A stretch of 64,000 nt of DNA from Rhynchopus sp. YZ270_cl-10 (lineage: Eukaryota; Euglenozoa; Diplonemea; Diplonemida; Diplonemidae). Positions 10,812 through 27,419 of this stretch are shown one piece after another. The stretch spans positions 930,001-994,000 of the forward strand of contig OZ037919.1 of the NCBI GenBank assembly GCA_964035575.1, read 5' to 3'. The position numbers and the translations under genes were made by a program. The notes below the pieces were generated by a model, which did not search any database, was not told the DNA's origin, and saw only the letters and a program-made list of their open reading frames with translations. Numbering within the stretch: position 1 is the first letter of the stretch; each line of letters starts with the position of its first letter.

Positions 10812-10983
10812 AGTTACTCCACTAAATAAATCGAGCAAAAATATGGTGAACTCAGCGGAGACCCGTTTTAAAAGTGTCAAAAACGACCTTTTCGTTTTGA
10901 CGCATTGTGAGTTCCTCAAATGCAATTTTGAAAGGTAAAAAAAAAATCGGGTTTTCTAAGCACATGCAGTGCTAAGTAAATAA
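10812..10983 (+). repeat. Dispersed repeat, copy B (partner at 6471-6639)
   Basis: Same order of blocks as copy A with small changes such as GGAGACCC for GGAGCCC. A few bases 5' of each copy are also similar (TTTTTGTCC... then ACGGTTACT or GATAGTTACT). Confidence 0.85.
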
Positions 10984-11020
10984 GTTTCGCGAAAAAAAAA
11001 AGGTAGATTTTTTTTGTTCC

Positions 11021-11070
11021 GCACACTACTTTGTGAGCGGAAAGTGTCACGTCGTTCACTCACCCAACCG
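11021..11070 (+). repeat. 50-nt exact dispersed repeat (partner at 48030-48079)
   Basis: Starts GCACACTACTTTGTGAGCGG and ends CACTCACCCAACCG; by eye all 50 nt are identical to a second copy 37 kb away. Both copies follow a T-rich run. Confidence 0.85.
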
Positions 11071-11319
11071 TTCCCTTAGGAAAATACATGGGAATTATCT
11101 TGGAATACATACGAAGCGCTACGTGTACGGTTTGTTAGGAAGGTACCTGCTTAGGAAGGGGGATGCGTCCTATGAAAACCATGCAAGTAGAAAAGTTCGA
11201 GAATGTAGGTTTTATTATTTTCTTTGAAAACTTGGTTGTATTAGTGTATGAGGATGAACTCCACCATTTTTCCCACTCACCCCTCTTTCAGATACTCCCC
11301 TCCCCCCAAACCTGTTTTG

Positions 11320-11986
11320 ATGGGCTGCACAGAAGGGAAGCACGCTCGTGTATGTGAGAAGGACCACGAGCCTGCGGACAACCACGACCTTGCCGTGAGT
11401 GTGGCAGGAGAGGCAGCTACTGTGGCGGTGTCGGCGCGCGAGGCGGTTACGGGGCTGCGCTTTTCGGAGGGCGGGGAGCTGACGGGTGTTGTGCCTGGGA
11501 GTGTGGCGTCTACATTGGGGCTTGCACGCCTCATCGGCGAAAGGCTTGTGTCGGACACCCCGCCGTCCGCACAGCGCCCGGTGCACACTCTCGTCTTTAC
11601 CTGTGGTCTTGCACCGTCTCTACCTAGGTCACCCAGACGCCCCCACCCGCTCCAAAACCTCTTCTCCTTTGCACCCAAACGTGCAACGACAACTGCAGCA
11701 GTGCAGTGCGACTTAGAGGGGAAGGGGGCGAAAGGGAGGGCAGAGGGCAGGGCAAGCACGCAGTACTCAAGCGATGGAGAGGGCGGTGCTGTGGAGTGTG
11801 GGACCGAGGTACATCCCCCCCCTTTACCCTCTTTACTTTCCACCATTCAACACCTGCATTTAAACACATCACACACAGGAATGGGTAGGCGACGTGCACG
11901 CACTCCAAGAGAGCCTAAAGGTTGCACGCATGGAGGTCGAAGAGCTGAAGCGCCTCTACGGAGCTCTGCCCAGCCCCGAGAGGTAG
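11320..11986 (+). CDS. Small spliced gene, PDZ-like N-terminal part and coiled-coil C-terminus (tentative model)
   Basis: Proposed exons are 11320-11580, 11707-11808 and 11879-11986; introns are 126 nt (GTGCAC...GCAG) and 70 nt (GTACAT...CACAG), giving 156 residues. Exon 1 starts MGCTEGK (possible lipidation site) and contains GLRFSEGGEL...VVPGSVAS, which resembles the start of a PDZ fold. Exon 3 is clearly coding and helical: HALQESLKVARMEVEELKRL, ending SPER. The second intron is well supported because only this junction keeps the helical frame. The first intron and the start are guesses; CTCTTTCAG at 11283-11291 could be an acceptor for an upstream exon. Function unknown. Confidence 0.5.
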
Positions 11987-13689
11987 CGCACCCCCCACCC
12001 TGACCACAAAAAAATGACCAGAGAGGACGCTCCGGTGTTAAGGTAGTAGTGAAGAGGAGGGACTCAGGCTGCATATTTTTGAGGATCCCCCAATGAATCG
12101 TTTGGGAAACCCCCCCCGCTCTGTGACTAGCGTTATCATGTTAGTCTGTTGCATACAACAAAGAAGAGAGACTCTGGGTTTCATTGACGTCTGTTTTTCA
12201 AGAGTTGGGAAGAGTCTAAAAAGGTGTTGTTCTACTCTTGTGTGCTGCTGTTCAACGGAAGCGTCGGAAGCGCCTCCCCATTCGTTAGGTGTTACGAGAA
12301 ATATGGAGTTTTTTTTGGATGTTTTTTTTGTGAACAACTTCAAAAAACTTTGTTTGTTTCCCGTTTTTCTCCGTTTTTGCGATCTCTCCTTGAGAGGTTC
12401 AATTTCCAAGCTCTTCCCTTCATCGTAGTGTTCTTCTTAGGGATAATATCTTTACTTTCGGTGACGTGTCAGGTCATCTTATATTACCATTATTTTTCTT
12501 TACGACCCAGCGGAAAATGTGTTATTTTTTTTTTTATTCTTGGTCACCTGCGCTTTTTTCGGGTTTGCACCCCGTTAACGCTGGCTTTCTTGTTTTGTTT
12601 TGCTTTTTTTTTTTTTTTGTGCGTGATTTCCCTCCAATATTCCTCTGTCCCTAGAGAGGTGTGTTTGTTCCTTCTAAAACACGAGCGTTATTACAGCGGG
12701 TTAAGGAAGTTTTACACTAGGCTGGGTGAGGCCCCGTCTTTCCCCCCATTCCAGTGTTGTGCCGACAACTCTTCGTTTTCCTTTGAAACCACGTACTTGG
12801 TGATGTACCAAGGTACACTGTTCACGAGAGGGCTTTTGTATTTCAACTCTACTTTTAACTCCAACTTCATTTGTTTGTTGCAAAAGGTGACTGAGCCTTT
12901 TAGGCTCACATCACCCCTTTCTGTTTCACTGCGTTGCACGAGATACTCTTTCTTCTCTGTTCTTTACCATAAGATGACTAAAAGCAGTTCATCTTAGAAG
13001 CTTTTCTTTGCTTTTTATTGTTTATTATTGCCCTTGTTGAGACGTTTTTCAGATTATTCAAAATAACGAAAATATGTCTTTCGAATTTGGTGTGGTCGAA
13101 GGTATCCACTCCAACAACAAAAAAAAAAACAATTCTGAGGGGTTTATAGCTCAATTTACATTGATTGCCAGCCCCCAATGATATCAGAAAATTTCCTTAA
13201 AACGAAGAGAAAATAATGCTCGCCTTTTTTTGGGGCGATTTTTGTGTACAGAAAAAAAATAATAAACAGAACAAAAAAGCTCCTCCTCTTCTCATCCTCC
13301 ACTTCCCCTGCCTGCGCGACCGTTTCCCATGTATTGCACGGGAAACAATATATATGACAAACAGGTGCAGGGTGGTTCCGTGCATATCATAGAACCCGGC
13401 ACCTTGTGTGTGAAGTTTCTTATGTGTCTTCCAAAAACCAAAAGCGTTGTGTGTAAAGTTTTGAAGGAAGGAAAAATAAAATGCATTGAGACACAGAACG
13501 TTACACAAGGACAGGCCCTGGAAGGAGCAGTGTGCATAGCCTTGGGTGTGTTGCACCCTGGGTGAGCTTCTTTTGTAGATCCTCCCTCCATCCCCGCAAC
13601 CTCGCAAAAACAACAACTTTCAGACAAATCCCCGCAACCTCGCATATAACACAAAGCATCATCAACCTCACAGCAATACACACAGCACC
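11987..13689. other. Intergenic, T-rich, one possible small ORF
   Basis: Long T runs produce open frames of low complexity. A GTACCAAGGTACACTG motif followed by TTCACGAGAGGG is at about 12809. A 78-codon frame near the right end is listed separately. CA-rich DNA leads into the ankyrin gene. Confidence 0.55.
13329..13565 (+). CDS. Possible small hypothetical protein
   Basis: 78 codons from an ATG, starting MYCTGNNIYDKQ and ending LGVLHPG. Composition is more protein-like than neighbouring frames, with Lys/Val-rich beta-like stretches, but no family is recognised and the opposite strand is also open. It lies just upstream of the second ankyrin gene. It may be chance. Confidence 0.2.
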   Translation: MYCTGNNIYDKQVQGGSVHIIEPGTLCVKFLMCLPKTKSVVCKVLKEGKIKCIETQNVTQGQALEGAVCIALGVLHPG

Positions 13690-15057
13690 ATGTCGAAGCG
13701 ACACGCAGACAGCACACAAAACCAGAACCCACCAAAAAAAAGAAAGCTTTCTGACAAGGACCTGCTGGAGGCTGTCAGGAACGGCAACACCGCTGCCGTG
13801 CGGGCAGCGCTCGAGAAGCTCTCGCCAGGCAGCAAAACGGAAACGGTCGCCTTCGAAGCTGTGCACGAGGCATGCAGAGGGAACCACAATGAATGCCTCG
13901 CACTGCTTCTTCCGTATGTCAAGACAACGCAGATGGGCTTTGGGATCCTGCTGAGTGAGTGTGTCCATGCAGACCACACTGCGTGCACAGAGGTCCTCTT
14001 GCAGCATTGGAAGTCAGTCTGCAGCAACGTCGCGTTTGTCCCACACGACTCCAGGGACAGAAGAGTTCAGACGTCGCACCTATGTCCAGCCATGTGGGTG
14101 GACCCTGCAGTGTGTCAGGTATTCATCGGTGCAGGGGCAGACATTGAGACAAAGAACGACGAAGGGCGTTCACCTCTGCTCTTGGCTAGCCGTTCAGGAG
14201 CACTCGCAACTGTGAAGATGTTCGTCGAAGCAGGTGCGGATGTACGTGCCACAGGCGCCGAAGGAGCCACGTGTCTTATGTTTGCAGCGTATTGTGGACA
14301 CACTGATATTGTACGCTATCTTGTGGGTTTGCCGGAGGTGGACCTGAATCACCAAAGCATAAAGAACCGTACTGCGTTGCGCGCTGCCGTGAAAGAAAAA
14401 CATGCAGATGTGGTGCAGGTGCTCATTGATGCAGGGGCTGACACTGAGACAGAGGATTATAAAGGATGCTCGCCTCTGTTATTGGCTATCATTTCAGGAG
14501 AACTCACAACTATGAAGATGTTGGTCAAAGCAGGTGCGGATGTACGTGCCACAGGCTTCCAGACGAGACGCACGTGTCTTATGTTTGCAGTGTATCATGG
14601 ACACACCGATATTGTGCGCTATCTTGTGTGCTTGCCGGAGGTGGACCTGAATCTCCGAGACAGGTACAACTGCACTGCGTTGTACTATGCTGCGGAGCAA
14701 AAACATGCAGGAGTGGTGCAGGTGCTCATTGGTGCAGGGGCAGACATTGAGACAAAGGATTATGAAGGACGCTCGTCCTTGCACGTGGCTAGCATTTCAG
14801 GAGAACTCACAACTGTGAAGATGTTGGTCGAAGCAGGTGCGGATGTGCGTGCCACAGACGCCAAAAGAGCCACGTGTCTTATTTCTGCAGCGTATTATGG
14901 ACACACCGATATTGTGCGCTATTTTGTGGGCTTGCCGGAGGTGGACCTGAATCACCAAGGAGGCAGAAAGAACCGCACTGCGTTACGCTTTGCTGTGAAG
15001 AGAAAGCATGCAGACGTGGTGCAGGTGCTCATTGATGCAGGGGCTATTGAGGGTTAG
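13690..15057 (+). CDS. Ankyrin-repeat protein with basic, NLS-like N-terminus
   Basis: 455 residues, single exon, ATG after a CA-rich leader. The N-terminus contains PPKKRKL, a good monopartite nuclear localisation match, followed by a helical region (DLLEAVRNGNTAAVRAALEK) that is itself ankyrin-like. From about residue 140 to the end there are about 10 ankyrin repeats in the same three-repeat blocks as the gene at 7316: VVQVLIDAGADxET, then SPLLLAxxSG, then TCLMFAxxxGHTDIVRYLVxLPEVDLN. It stops abruptly within a repeat (VLIDAGAIEG). It lacks the 76-residue tail repeats of its neighbour. Probably a protein-protein interaction scaffold; partner unknown. Confidence 0.85.
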   Translation: MSKRHADSTQNQNPPKKRKLSDKDLLEAVRNGNTAAVRAALEKLSPGSKTETVAFEAVHEACRGNHNECLALLLPYVKTTQMGFGILLSECVHADHTACTEVLLQHWKSVCSNVAFVPHDSRDRRVQTSHLCPAMWVDPAVCQVFIGAGADIETKNDEGRSPLLLASRSGALATVKMFVEAGADVRATGAEGATCLMFAAYCGHTDIVRYLVGLPEVDLNHQSIKNRTALRAAVKEKHADVVQVLIDAGADTETEDYKGCSPLLLAIISGELTTMKMLVKAGADVRATGFQTRRTCLMFAVYHGHTDIVRYLVCLPEVDLNLRDRYNCTALYYAAEQKHAGVVQVLIGAGADIETKDYEGRSSLHVASISGELTTVKMLVEAGADVRATDAKRATCLISAAYYGHTDIVRYFVGLPEVDLNHQGGRKNRTALRFAVKRKHADVVQVLIDAGAIEG

Positions 15058-15389
15058 AAGAATGCCATTGTTTTGTACTTGCATCTTGGTTAAAGTTATA
15101 TTTTTCGTGCATGTGGGAGCTGTACTTTCTTAAAGATTCCTTGAGGAGAATCTCTGCCTGCCTTTACGGCTGACATTACATTTCCCCGCTATACAGTCAG
15201 TACACCCCTCTTTTGCCTCCTTCATCATCTCCACCCTGCGTCTGCGACTCCACCAAAATTCGGGGAGTTGTCGGAGGCTGTGGATAGCGCTCCCTCTCCC
15301 CTCCCCTCCCCTCCCCTCCCATTCCTCCCCTTCTTCCACCCCCCAAACTCAGGCAAAAAAAACCCTTCATTGAAGGAACACAACACACC
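15058..15389. other. Intergenic with polypyrimidine tract
   Basis: 332 bp. A CTCCC-rich tract at about 15291-15345 lies 50-100 bp upstream of the next ATG and may be leader or promoter. No gene seen. Confidence 0.6.
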
Positions 15390-16595
15390 ATGGGAATAGG
15401 AGAGGATGGTGGTGTGAAGGAGCGACCACCACCACCACCACCACCGCAGCACCACCCTGCTTCCTCTGCACGCCGCAGCGCCTCGCCTGCCCTGCGCTCC
15501 CCTTATGGATTGGGGCCGCACTTTGCGCAGAGCCCTGATGAAGTCGAGGATGTACAATCGCTTCATGCGAGGGTAACGTATCTGGAGACTCTTAACGCAG
15601 AGAGGATAGACAGTATCGAACAAGCCTTTCGATGGGTTGCCTCTGAGGTCACCGCTCTGAAGGATTCTGTACGGTCTTTGGAAGATGATACCGCGGCGGT
15701 AGTACAATCTCTGCGTACCTCCGTCGAAAGCTGTACCCGAAGAATGACTCAAGACGCGAAATCATCTGTAGGATCGCGCGCCCCGACCATTGATGACTCT
15801 GTGTCAAATGCGCTGAAGAGGCAGCTAGAGGCCCTCCTCCGCAGCCACGGAGAGGCGACGGTGTCGATGGGGGTGCAGTTTGGTGCGACGCAGGAGACGC
15901 TTGCGGCACATTCAAGGGAGATCGAAAGAATGGGGACAGTGTTGCAGCAGATGAAGAGGCCTGTGGAGGGTGGTGGTGGTGGTGGGGGAGGAGGAGGAGG
16001 GGGCGACTCGCCAGGAACCTACCGTAAATGGTCTGATGCAGCCTCGCCCGACGGCTCGCCGCACACAGTGCGGCGGTACTCCGTGTCGTCCTCTGAACGC
16101 CTTGGGGAAGGGTTTGCGCAGAGAATCGATACCCCGGTGCAGGTGTGTGAAAAAAAAATTTTCCTTACACGTAGTGTTATTAGAACTTTGAATGAGATAG
16201 AGTTTAATCGCCTGATGTCGACTTTTTTCTCTCTTGTATACTTTCCAAACACCCCTCTCTCACAGAACCCCCGCGCAGACCCTTCATCCCAGGATGTTTT
16301 GGTGCGTGCAGAGCTTAAGGCATTGCACGAAGCGCTTGACGGTGTGCGGCAGCAGGTGGACCTGGAGGTGGCCAAGCAGCAGGGTGTGATGGAGACGTTC
16401 CTTACTGAGGATGAGGTGGCCGCGGAGATCAGTGTTCTGGAACAGCTCTGTGTGAACGTGCGGGACAGCGTAGCTCACGAGGTGTCTCGCGCAGAGGCGA
16501 CACTCAAGCTCTATGTAGACGAACGCCTGGCCAGCGTCCTCACACAGCAGCTCCACGACTCGCATTCAACAGGCGCCTCTGATGTTGACCGATAA
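15390..16595 (+). CDS. Coiled-coil protein with one stop-free 123-nt intron
   Basis: Model: exon 1 15390-16142, intron 16143-16265 (GTGTGT...CTCACAG), exon 2 16266-16595, giving 360 residues. The N-terminus is Pro-rich (PPPPPPP), residues about 50-190 are heptad-like helices (VTYLETLNAERIDSIEQAF), a Gly run of about 12 and a Ser-rich stretch follow, and exon 2 is again coiled coil (DVLVRAELKALHEALDGVRQ) ending GASDVDR. The intron length is a multiple of three with no in-frame stop, so an unspliced frame also reads through (401 codons). The T-rich composition of that segment argues that it is an intron. Family not recognised; likely structural or cytoskeletal (inference). Confidence 0.7.
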   Translation: MGIGEDGGVKERPPPPPPPQHHPASSARRSASPALRSPYGLGPHFAQSPDEVEDVQSLHARVTYLETLNAERIDSIEQAFRWVASEVTALKDSVRSLEDDTAAVVQSLRTSVESCTRRMTQDAKSSVGSRAPTIDDSVSNALKRQLEALLRSHGEATVSMGVQFGATQETLAAHSREIERMGTVLQQMKRPVEGGGGGGGGGGGGDSPGTYRKWSDAASPDGSPHTVRRYSVSSSERLGEGFAQRIDTPVQVCEKKIFLTRSVIRTLNEIEFNRLMSTFFSLVYFPNTPLSQNPRADPSSQDVLVRAELKALHEALDGVRQQVDLEVAKQQGVMETFLTEDEVAAEISVLEQLCVNVRDSVAHEVSRAEATLKLYVDERLASVLTQQLHDSHSTGASDVDR

Positions 16596-17490
16596 TGCCT
16601 TAGAACATATGCCTCTATCTACTCCCGATATTGTGACCAAAATTTGACGCATTTTGTGCATTTAAGTGCAGTCCAATGTGGTTCTGCAGGCAGCATTCAG
16701 CAGTGAGTCTGAGAATTCAAGCAAGCTCGTCCACCATGTTTGTGAGGTCCACCACTGCAGCCCACTGCTCCGTCGTGTTGTCTGCAAGTGTGCTTAGAGT
16801 GGGGGAATAATCTGATTCATTGATGAACGCATTTCCAGCGTATACGATGTGAAGAAAAATGGAGGGTGCGAAAAAGTGTCTGTAAGGGCAGATACACCAA
16901 GAGAGGTTGGCAAAGAAAAGGAGAAAGAAAAAGGAACACGCATCACTTAGACGCGTGTAGTATAGTGGAGTTCATCTTCGGGTGTCTGCACTAAAACAAC
17001 CAAGTTTTCAGAAAAAGGAAATAAAAATATCGCACAACTTCGTGTGTGCGTTTTATGTTGTACTCATTTACGCCCTGTACCCTATCCGTATTTTTTTTGT
17101 TTTGTAAATCAAAACCTTAGAACGAAAACAATGTGACCCGCCATGCCGGCAAATAATATTTTGGAAAATTGAATGAAAAACTGTTGTAAAAAGTATAACA
17201 GAGGCGGTTTCAAAACACAGTGAGCTGTCACCGCCAAATATAACATATTCAAAAAAAAAGACCTTTCTCTTCGCCCAATTCGTAGCTTTTAGTCTCTTTT
17301 TTGCCTCTATAATTTGTCCACGTGGTCACCCGTACATTCTGTCTATGTTGTTCCCGCACAACTCTCCTGGTCATCTGCCTGGCCAATGAGAGGTCGTGCT
17401 TCCATTCCGTAGTCCTCAGGCAATCACTCCTGCTAGACCACGTTCCCCTTCCCTCTCACCACGACACCACAGATAAACAAGCCACACACA
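16596..17490. other. Intergenic; CDC48 upstream region
   Basis: AT-rich with poly-T. The last about 145 bp (from about 17345) are shared with the region upstream of the second CDC48 copy, so they were duplicated with the gene and probably contain its leader and core promoter. No gene seen in the rest. Confidence 0.6.
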
Positions 17491-20126
<2,636 letters not shown>

Positions 20127-22738
20127 GCACATAGGACGTGCGCCTGCGTGCCTCCCACCGTTCCTAATTACCCTAAAGTCTCTTACAACAGGAACTACAT
20201 AATACAAACGTACACCCCACACTCCCCTGTCCCAATCCCTATTTTCTATATTAAGTTGAAACGTTGTGCCGATGAAATGTTTTTTGCCCATTTTTTGTGC
20301 CTTTGCGTTTAATTAGAGTTGTTTGCCTTTATATGTTTTTTTTTTTGAAGCTTCGGAGGATAGACTGTAGGTGAAGAAGTACCCCAAATGGTCGAGGTTC
20401 CGTTCTGTACGTGTCCCCCGTTTGGACATCCTTTTGCAGCAGTTTTCTTTGCTCGTTATTGAATAACGTTTACAAGAAAAGAAGAAAGAGGCAAATTCGC
20501 GCTAACTTTTGCCCTTTTTTTTGCTTTCTTTTTATTTTTTTGGTATTTCGAGATGATGTTGCGCTTTTTGAGTCTCCAGGGAGAATAGAAGACTTCTTGA
20601 GTGAGTAGTATTTGGGTGACAAAAAATGGTGTGACATTCACCTCGGGCTACTTTTTGTTTTATTTTAAAATTTTTTTGTTTTAGCCAGTATGTTAGATAC
20701 TGTTTTGTGAGGGACGCAAAAACACCCCTCACAAAAAAAAAAAGAAAATGGGGACGATAAAATGGCCATGACTCCATTGTTACGGGGGGAAAAAAAGATT
20801 TGTTATATTAGTGGGCATCTGATACGCGCTGCGCTATTTTGTTGTTGTTTTTATATTTTGCTGACCTGGCACAATACAGGAACAGATTATTGTGTTGTGT
20901 TTTCTTAACCCCCCACCTTACCCCCCATCCTGGTGCAACCTGCCATTTTATATTCTTTACCAAACAAAATTCACTTTTTATGTTCCTCACGGTGTCTTTT
21001 GGGGTTCCCAAATCACCGTAGAACTGAAGTGCGTCTTACAAACCTTTTTCGAGGGGAAAGGTGACTAAGCACAGAGCATATTTACAAAAAAAACAAAAAC
21101 AAAACAAAAAGGATCCAAAAATACAACAAAAAAGATTGATGAATAACCAATGTTCAAAACATTAAGTAATCTAATCAGACTAAGCACAGAGAGTCTTGGG
21201 TTCATCTTATATAAAATTTTCTCTCTTTTTTTATTCTCTTTTGTTTTTGAAACTATGTATCGGATGCAGTTACATTTCAAAAAATTTCTTTTTTTATTTT
21301 ATTTCCTCCCGAGGTTTGCAGATGTCGTAAATCGATGGGTATTAGAAAAAGAAAGTGTCGAGAAGAAATGGGGGTCGGGGCGTGGGATATATATTTTGAA
21401 ACACAAAGAAATGGTGTGGAGAAATACCTACACTGTTTTCTCGATTTCAACAAAGGAAAAAAAAAAAGGGTTGGTCGAACCAATTTTACCAAGCGTGTCT
21501 GCCCTCCCCGTACTAACAGGGGAAGGGCTCGCCAGGCCTTTTTTTATCTCTCGAAAAGATTTTTCTTTTCAAAAATAAGCGCAGAAAAACACGTAGTTAA
21601 TTTGAAAAAAAAACACCCCTTTCAATGTACCAAGGTACACTGGTACACTGTCACGAAACGGGCTGTTATTTCAAGTCGAGTTTTAAATCTCGGGTGGGGA
21701 AGACGGGGTATAACATTTAAGAAATAATACAAAATAAAAGCAAAAAAACAAACAAACAAACAAAAGAATATTAAAAGGAATCCTCTTCTCTACGTTTTTT
21801 TCCCCCCGCCAATATATTTGAAATACGTTTTTCTACTCCCCTTGACGCCTCTTCTGAGTCCTCGAACGAATCCCTCTTACAGCATGTTCTCCCATGCACA
21901 CCTTAATGGGGGCATGAGGCACACAACATCGTGGTGTTCGGGGCAATGCTCTCGTGTATTTGCCCTCTTTATCAAACATTTGGATGCGGGGATGACTCCT
22001 CCATTTTTTTTTAAAACGCGGTGTACCGAGACCACAGTTTTTGCGCCCCGTTTGATTGCGGTACCGGTTGTTGTGAGGAGACGTACACCTCGGCTCCAGG
22101 TCCCCTCTGTGGTTAAAAACCCGCTTTCCAAAATAACGACTGCAAAAAAAGTACGGCTTGATAACAGTATCGTGAACTCACCTGAAGGAATCGGCAGCGG
22201 TGTTGCGACCGTTGTTGCAGCGTTGGAGTTTGCAACACACCTTTTTGTACACCATTGTCACCAATCTTGGTCCTTTTGTTTGCAGGGGTCAGCACCCTTG
22301 ACAGTTCTGCCCAGCCTGTGCTTGCTTTTGCAGTGACGCATAACTCAGCATTCTGCTTCGGCAATCTGCAAACTCAGGGTGTTCAGGTACCCTATGGACT
22401 CTCAGCATGAAACATCGGCACAACTTCGGGGTCCACCGGGCAATTGTTCAACGCTTCTGCCTCTACCACCTGCTTTGTTGCACGTCATCTGTGCGTCACT
22501 TGATGAAGCGTCCTAGCAGCGCCTGTCAGTTTTTTCGGTCAGCCCATCTTTTTTAGGTAACGTAACGCAAACCTTCTGCAACTTGAATGTCTACTTTGTT
22601 CCCGCAGAACTCTGCTGGTCATCTGTCTGGCCAGTGAGAGGTCATGCTTCCATTCCGTAGTCCTCAGGCAATCACTCCTGCTAGACCACGTTCCCCTTCC
22701 CTCTCACCACGACACCACAGATAAACAAGCCACACACA
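20127..22738. other. Spacer between the CDC48 copies
   Basis: About 2.6 kb of AT- and T-rich DNA. There are poly-T and poly-A runs and a GTACCAAGGTACACTG motif at about 21625. Open frames up to 172 codons are low complexity. From about 22595 the sequence matches the upstream region of copy 1. I see no gene. Confidence 0.6.
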
Positions 22739-26457
<3,719 letters not shown>

Positions 26458-27419
26458 GCACATTACGTGGGGACGATATCGCTAGCACAGTCCTGGCTGC
26501 ATTTAGAAACGTGTCGTTACCGCTTTTTTCTGCGTTGCACTGAGAGTGCAAAAAGGTGCAAAACATTTTTAAACTCGGGGGTTATATGTCTCGTTGGCAA
26601 AATCTCTGCATCACGCAGCACTGCTGACTCGCGGAACAGGACATGCGTCCTATGCTATCGCTTTACCCTAACCACTGAGTCGCATGGTTTTTCATTTTCC
26701 TGCTTTTTTGACCATATTTTCAATCTGCGCAGTAATAATTTCGCCTGCAGTTGCACACTATAGTCCATTACCTACTACTAACCAGGTACTGGCGTGACAG
26801 CTTCAGATGGTGACAACAATTGGGACTAGACTTTTTACCCATATTTTTATCTAAAAGGATGCTTTTTCAAAGGAAAGAAATACAAAAAAACAAAACACTA
26901 GCCTTATTAGGAGAGCGGATAGTCAGTACCGTGACGTCACCAGTCGGGGGCAATTATGTCTCCAACCGGCTAACCGGCATGCACTTCTGCATGCAAGAAG
27001 CGCTGCGCCAGGACGTCACGTTAGTCGTGTTAGAGATACCTGCTTTCCTTCCTTTCCTTGCGAAGGCTACCACAGCGCCCACGTTGGGGGGGGTGAAATA
27101 CAATATTGACTGACACACAATATTTTATTTATTTTTGAAGATGGCTTATTCTGCCGCAATTTCTTTTTTTGCTTTAAATACCCCTTTTATTTCTCGGAAG
27201 AACGGCACCTAACCACCACCATGCACGCATGGTTTGCCATTCACAAATTAAAAGCAAAAAAAAAGGGTTACAAAACCGCCTAACCCCTCCGAAGAGAAAC
27301 AAAGCACCCTCCTCAGCTACCCCCTTTTCCCCCTCCTGACCACTCTCTATCTGGCAAACCGACTTAGCCCCCCCCCCCACACACACCTCAACAGAGGTGA
27401 AGAAGGACATTGTAACACA
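26458..27419. other. Intergenic, no supported gene
   Basis: Mixed composition with T runs. A tRNA-like A-box word on the minus strand near 26670 does not extend into a full tRNA. A C run and CACACACC lie just upstream of the next ATG. Confidence 0.55.

Larger units (their letters stand above)
10091..11319. other. Intergenic: decayed repeat tail, dispersed repeats
   Basis: The first about 60 bp still match the 76-residue repeat downstream of the stop. Then a GC-rich stretch to about 10400 of coding-like composition without a convincing frame, copy B of the 170-bp repeat (10812-10983), and one copy of a 50-nt repeat (11021-11070). I see no gene from about 10420 to 11319. Confidence 0.55.

Noticed and set aside
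12224-12997. 257-codon plus-strand frame rich in Phe and Leu
   Set aside because: Made by T runs; no conserved motif and composition like the surrounding intergenic DNA.
26625-26690. tRNA gene on the minus strand (CTCAGTGGTTAGGG A-box-like)
   Set aside because: No seven-base anticodon loop and no good B box; stems do not form a cloverleaf.
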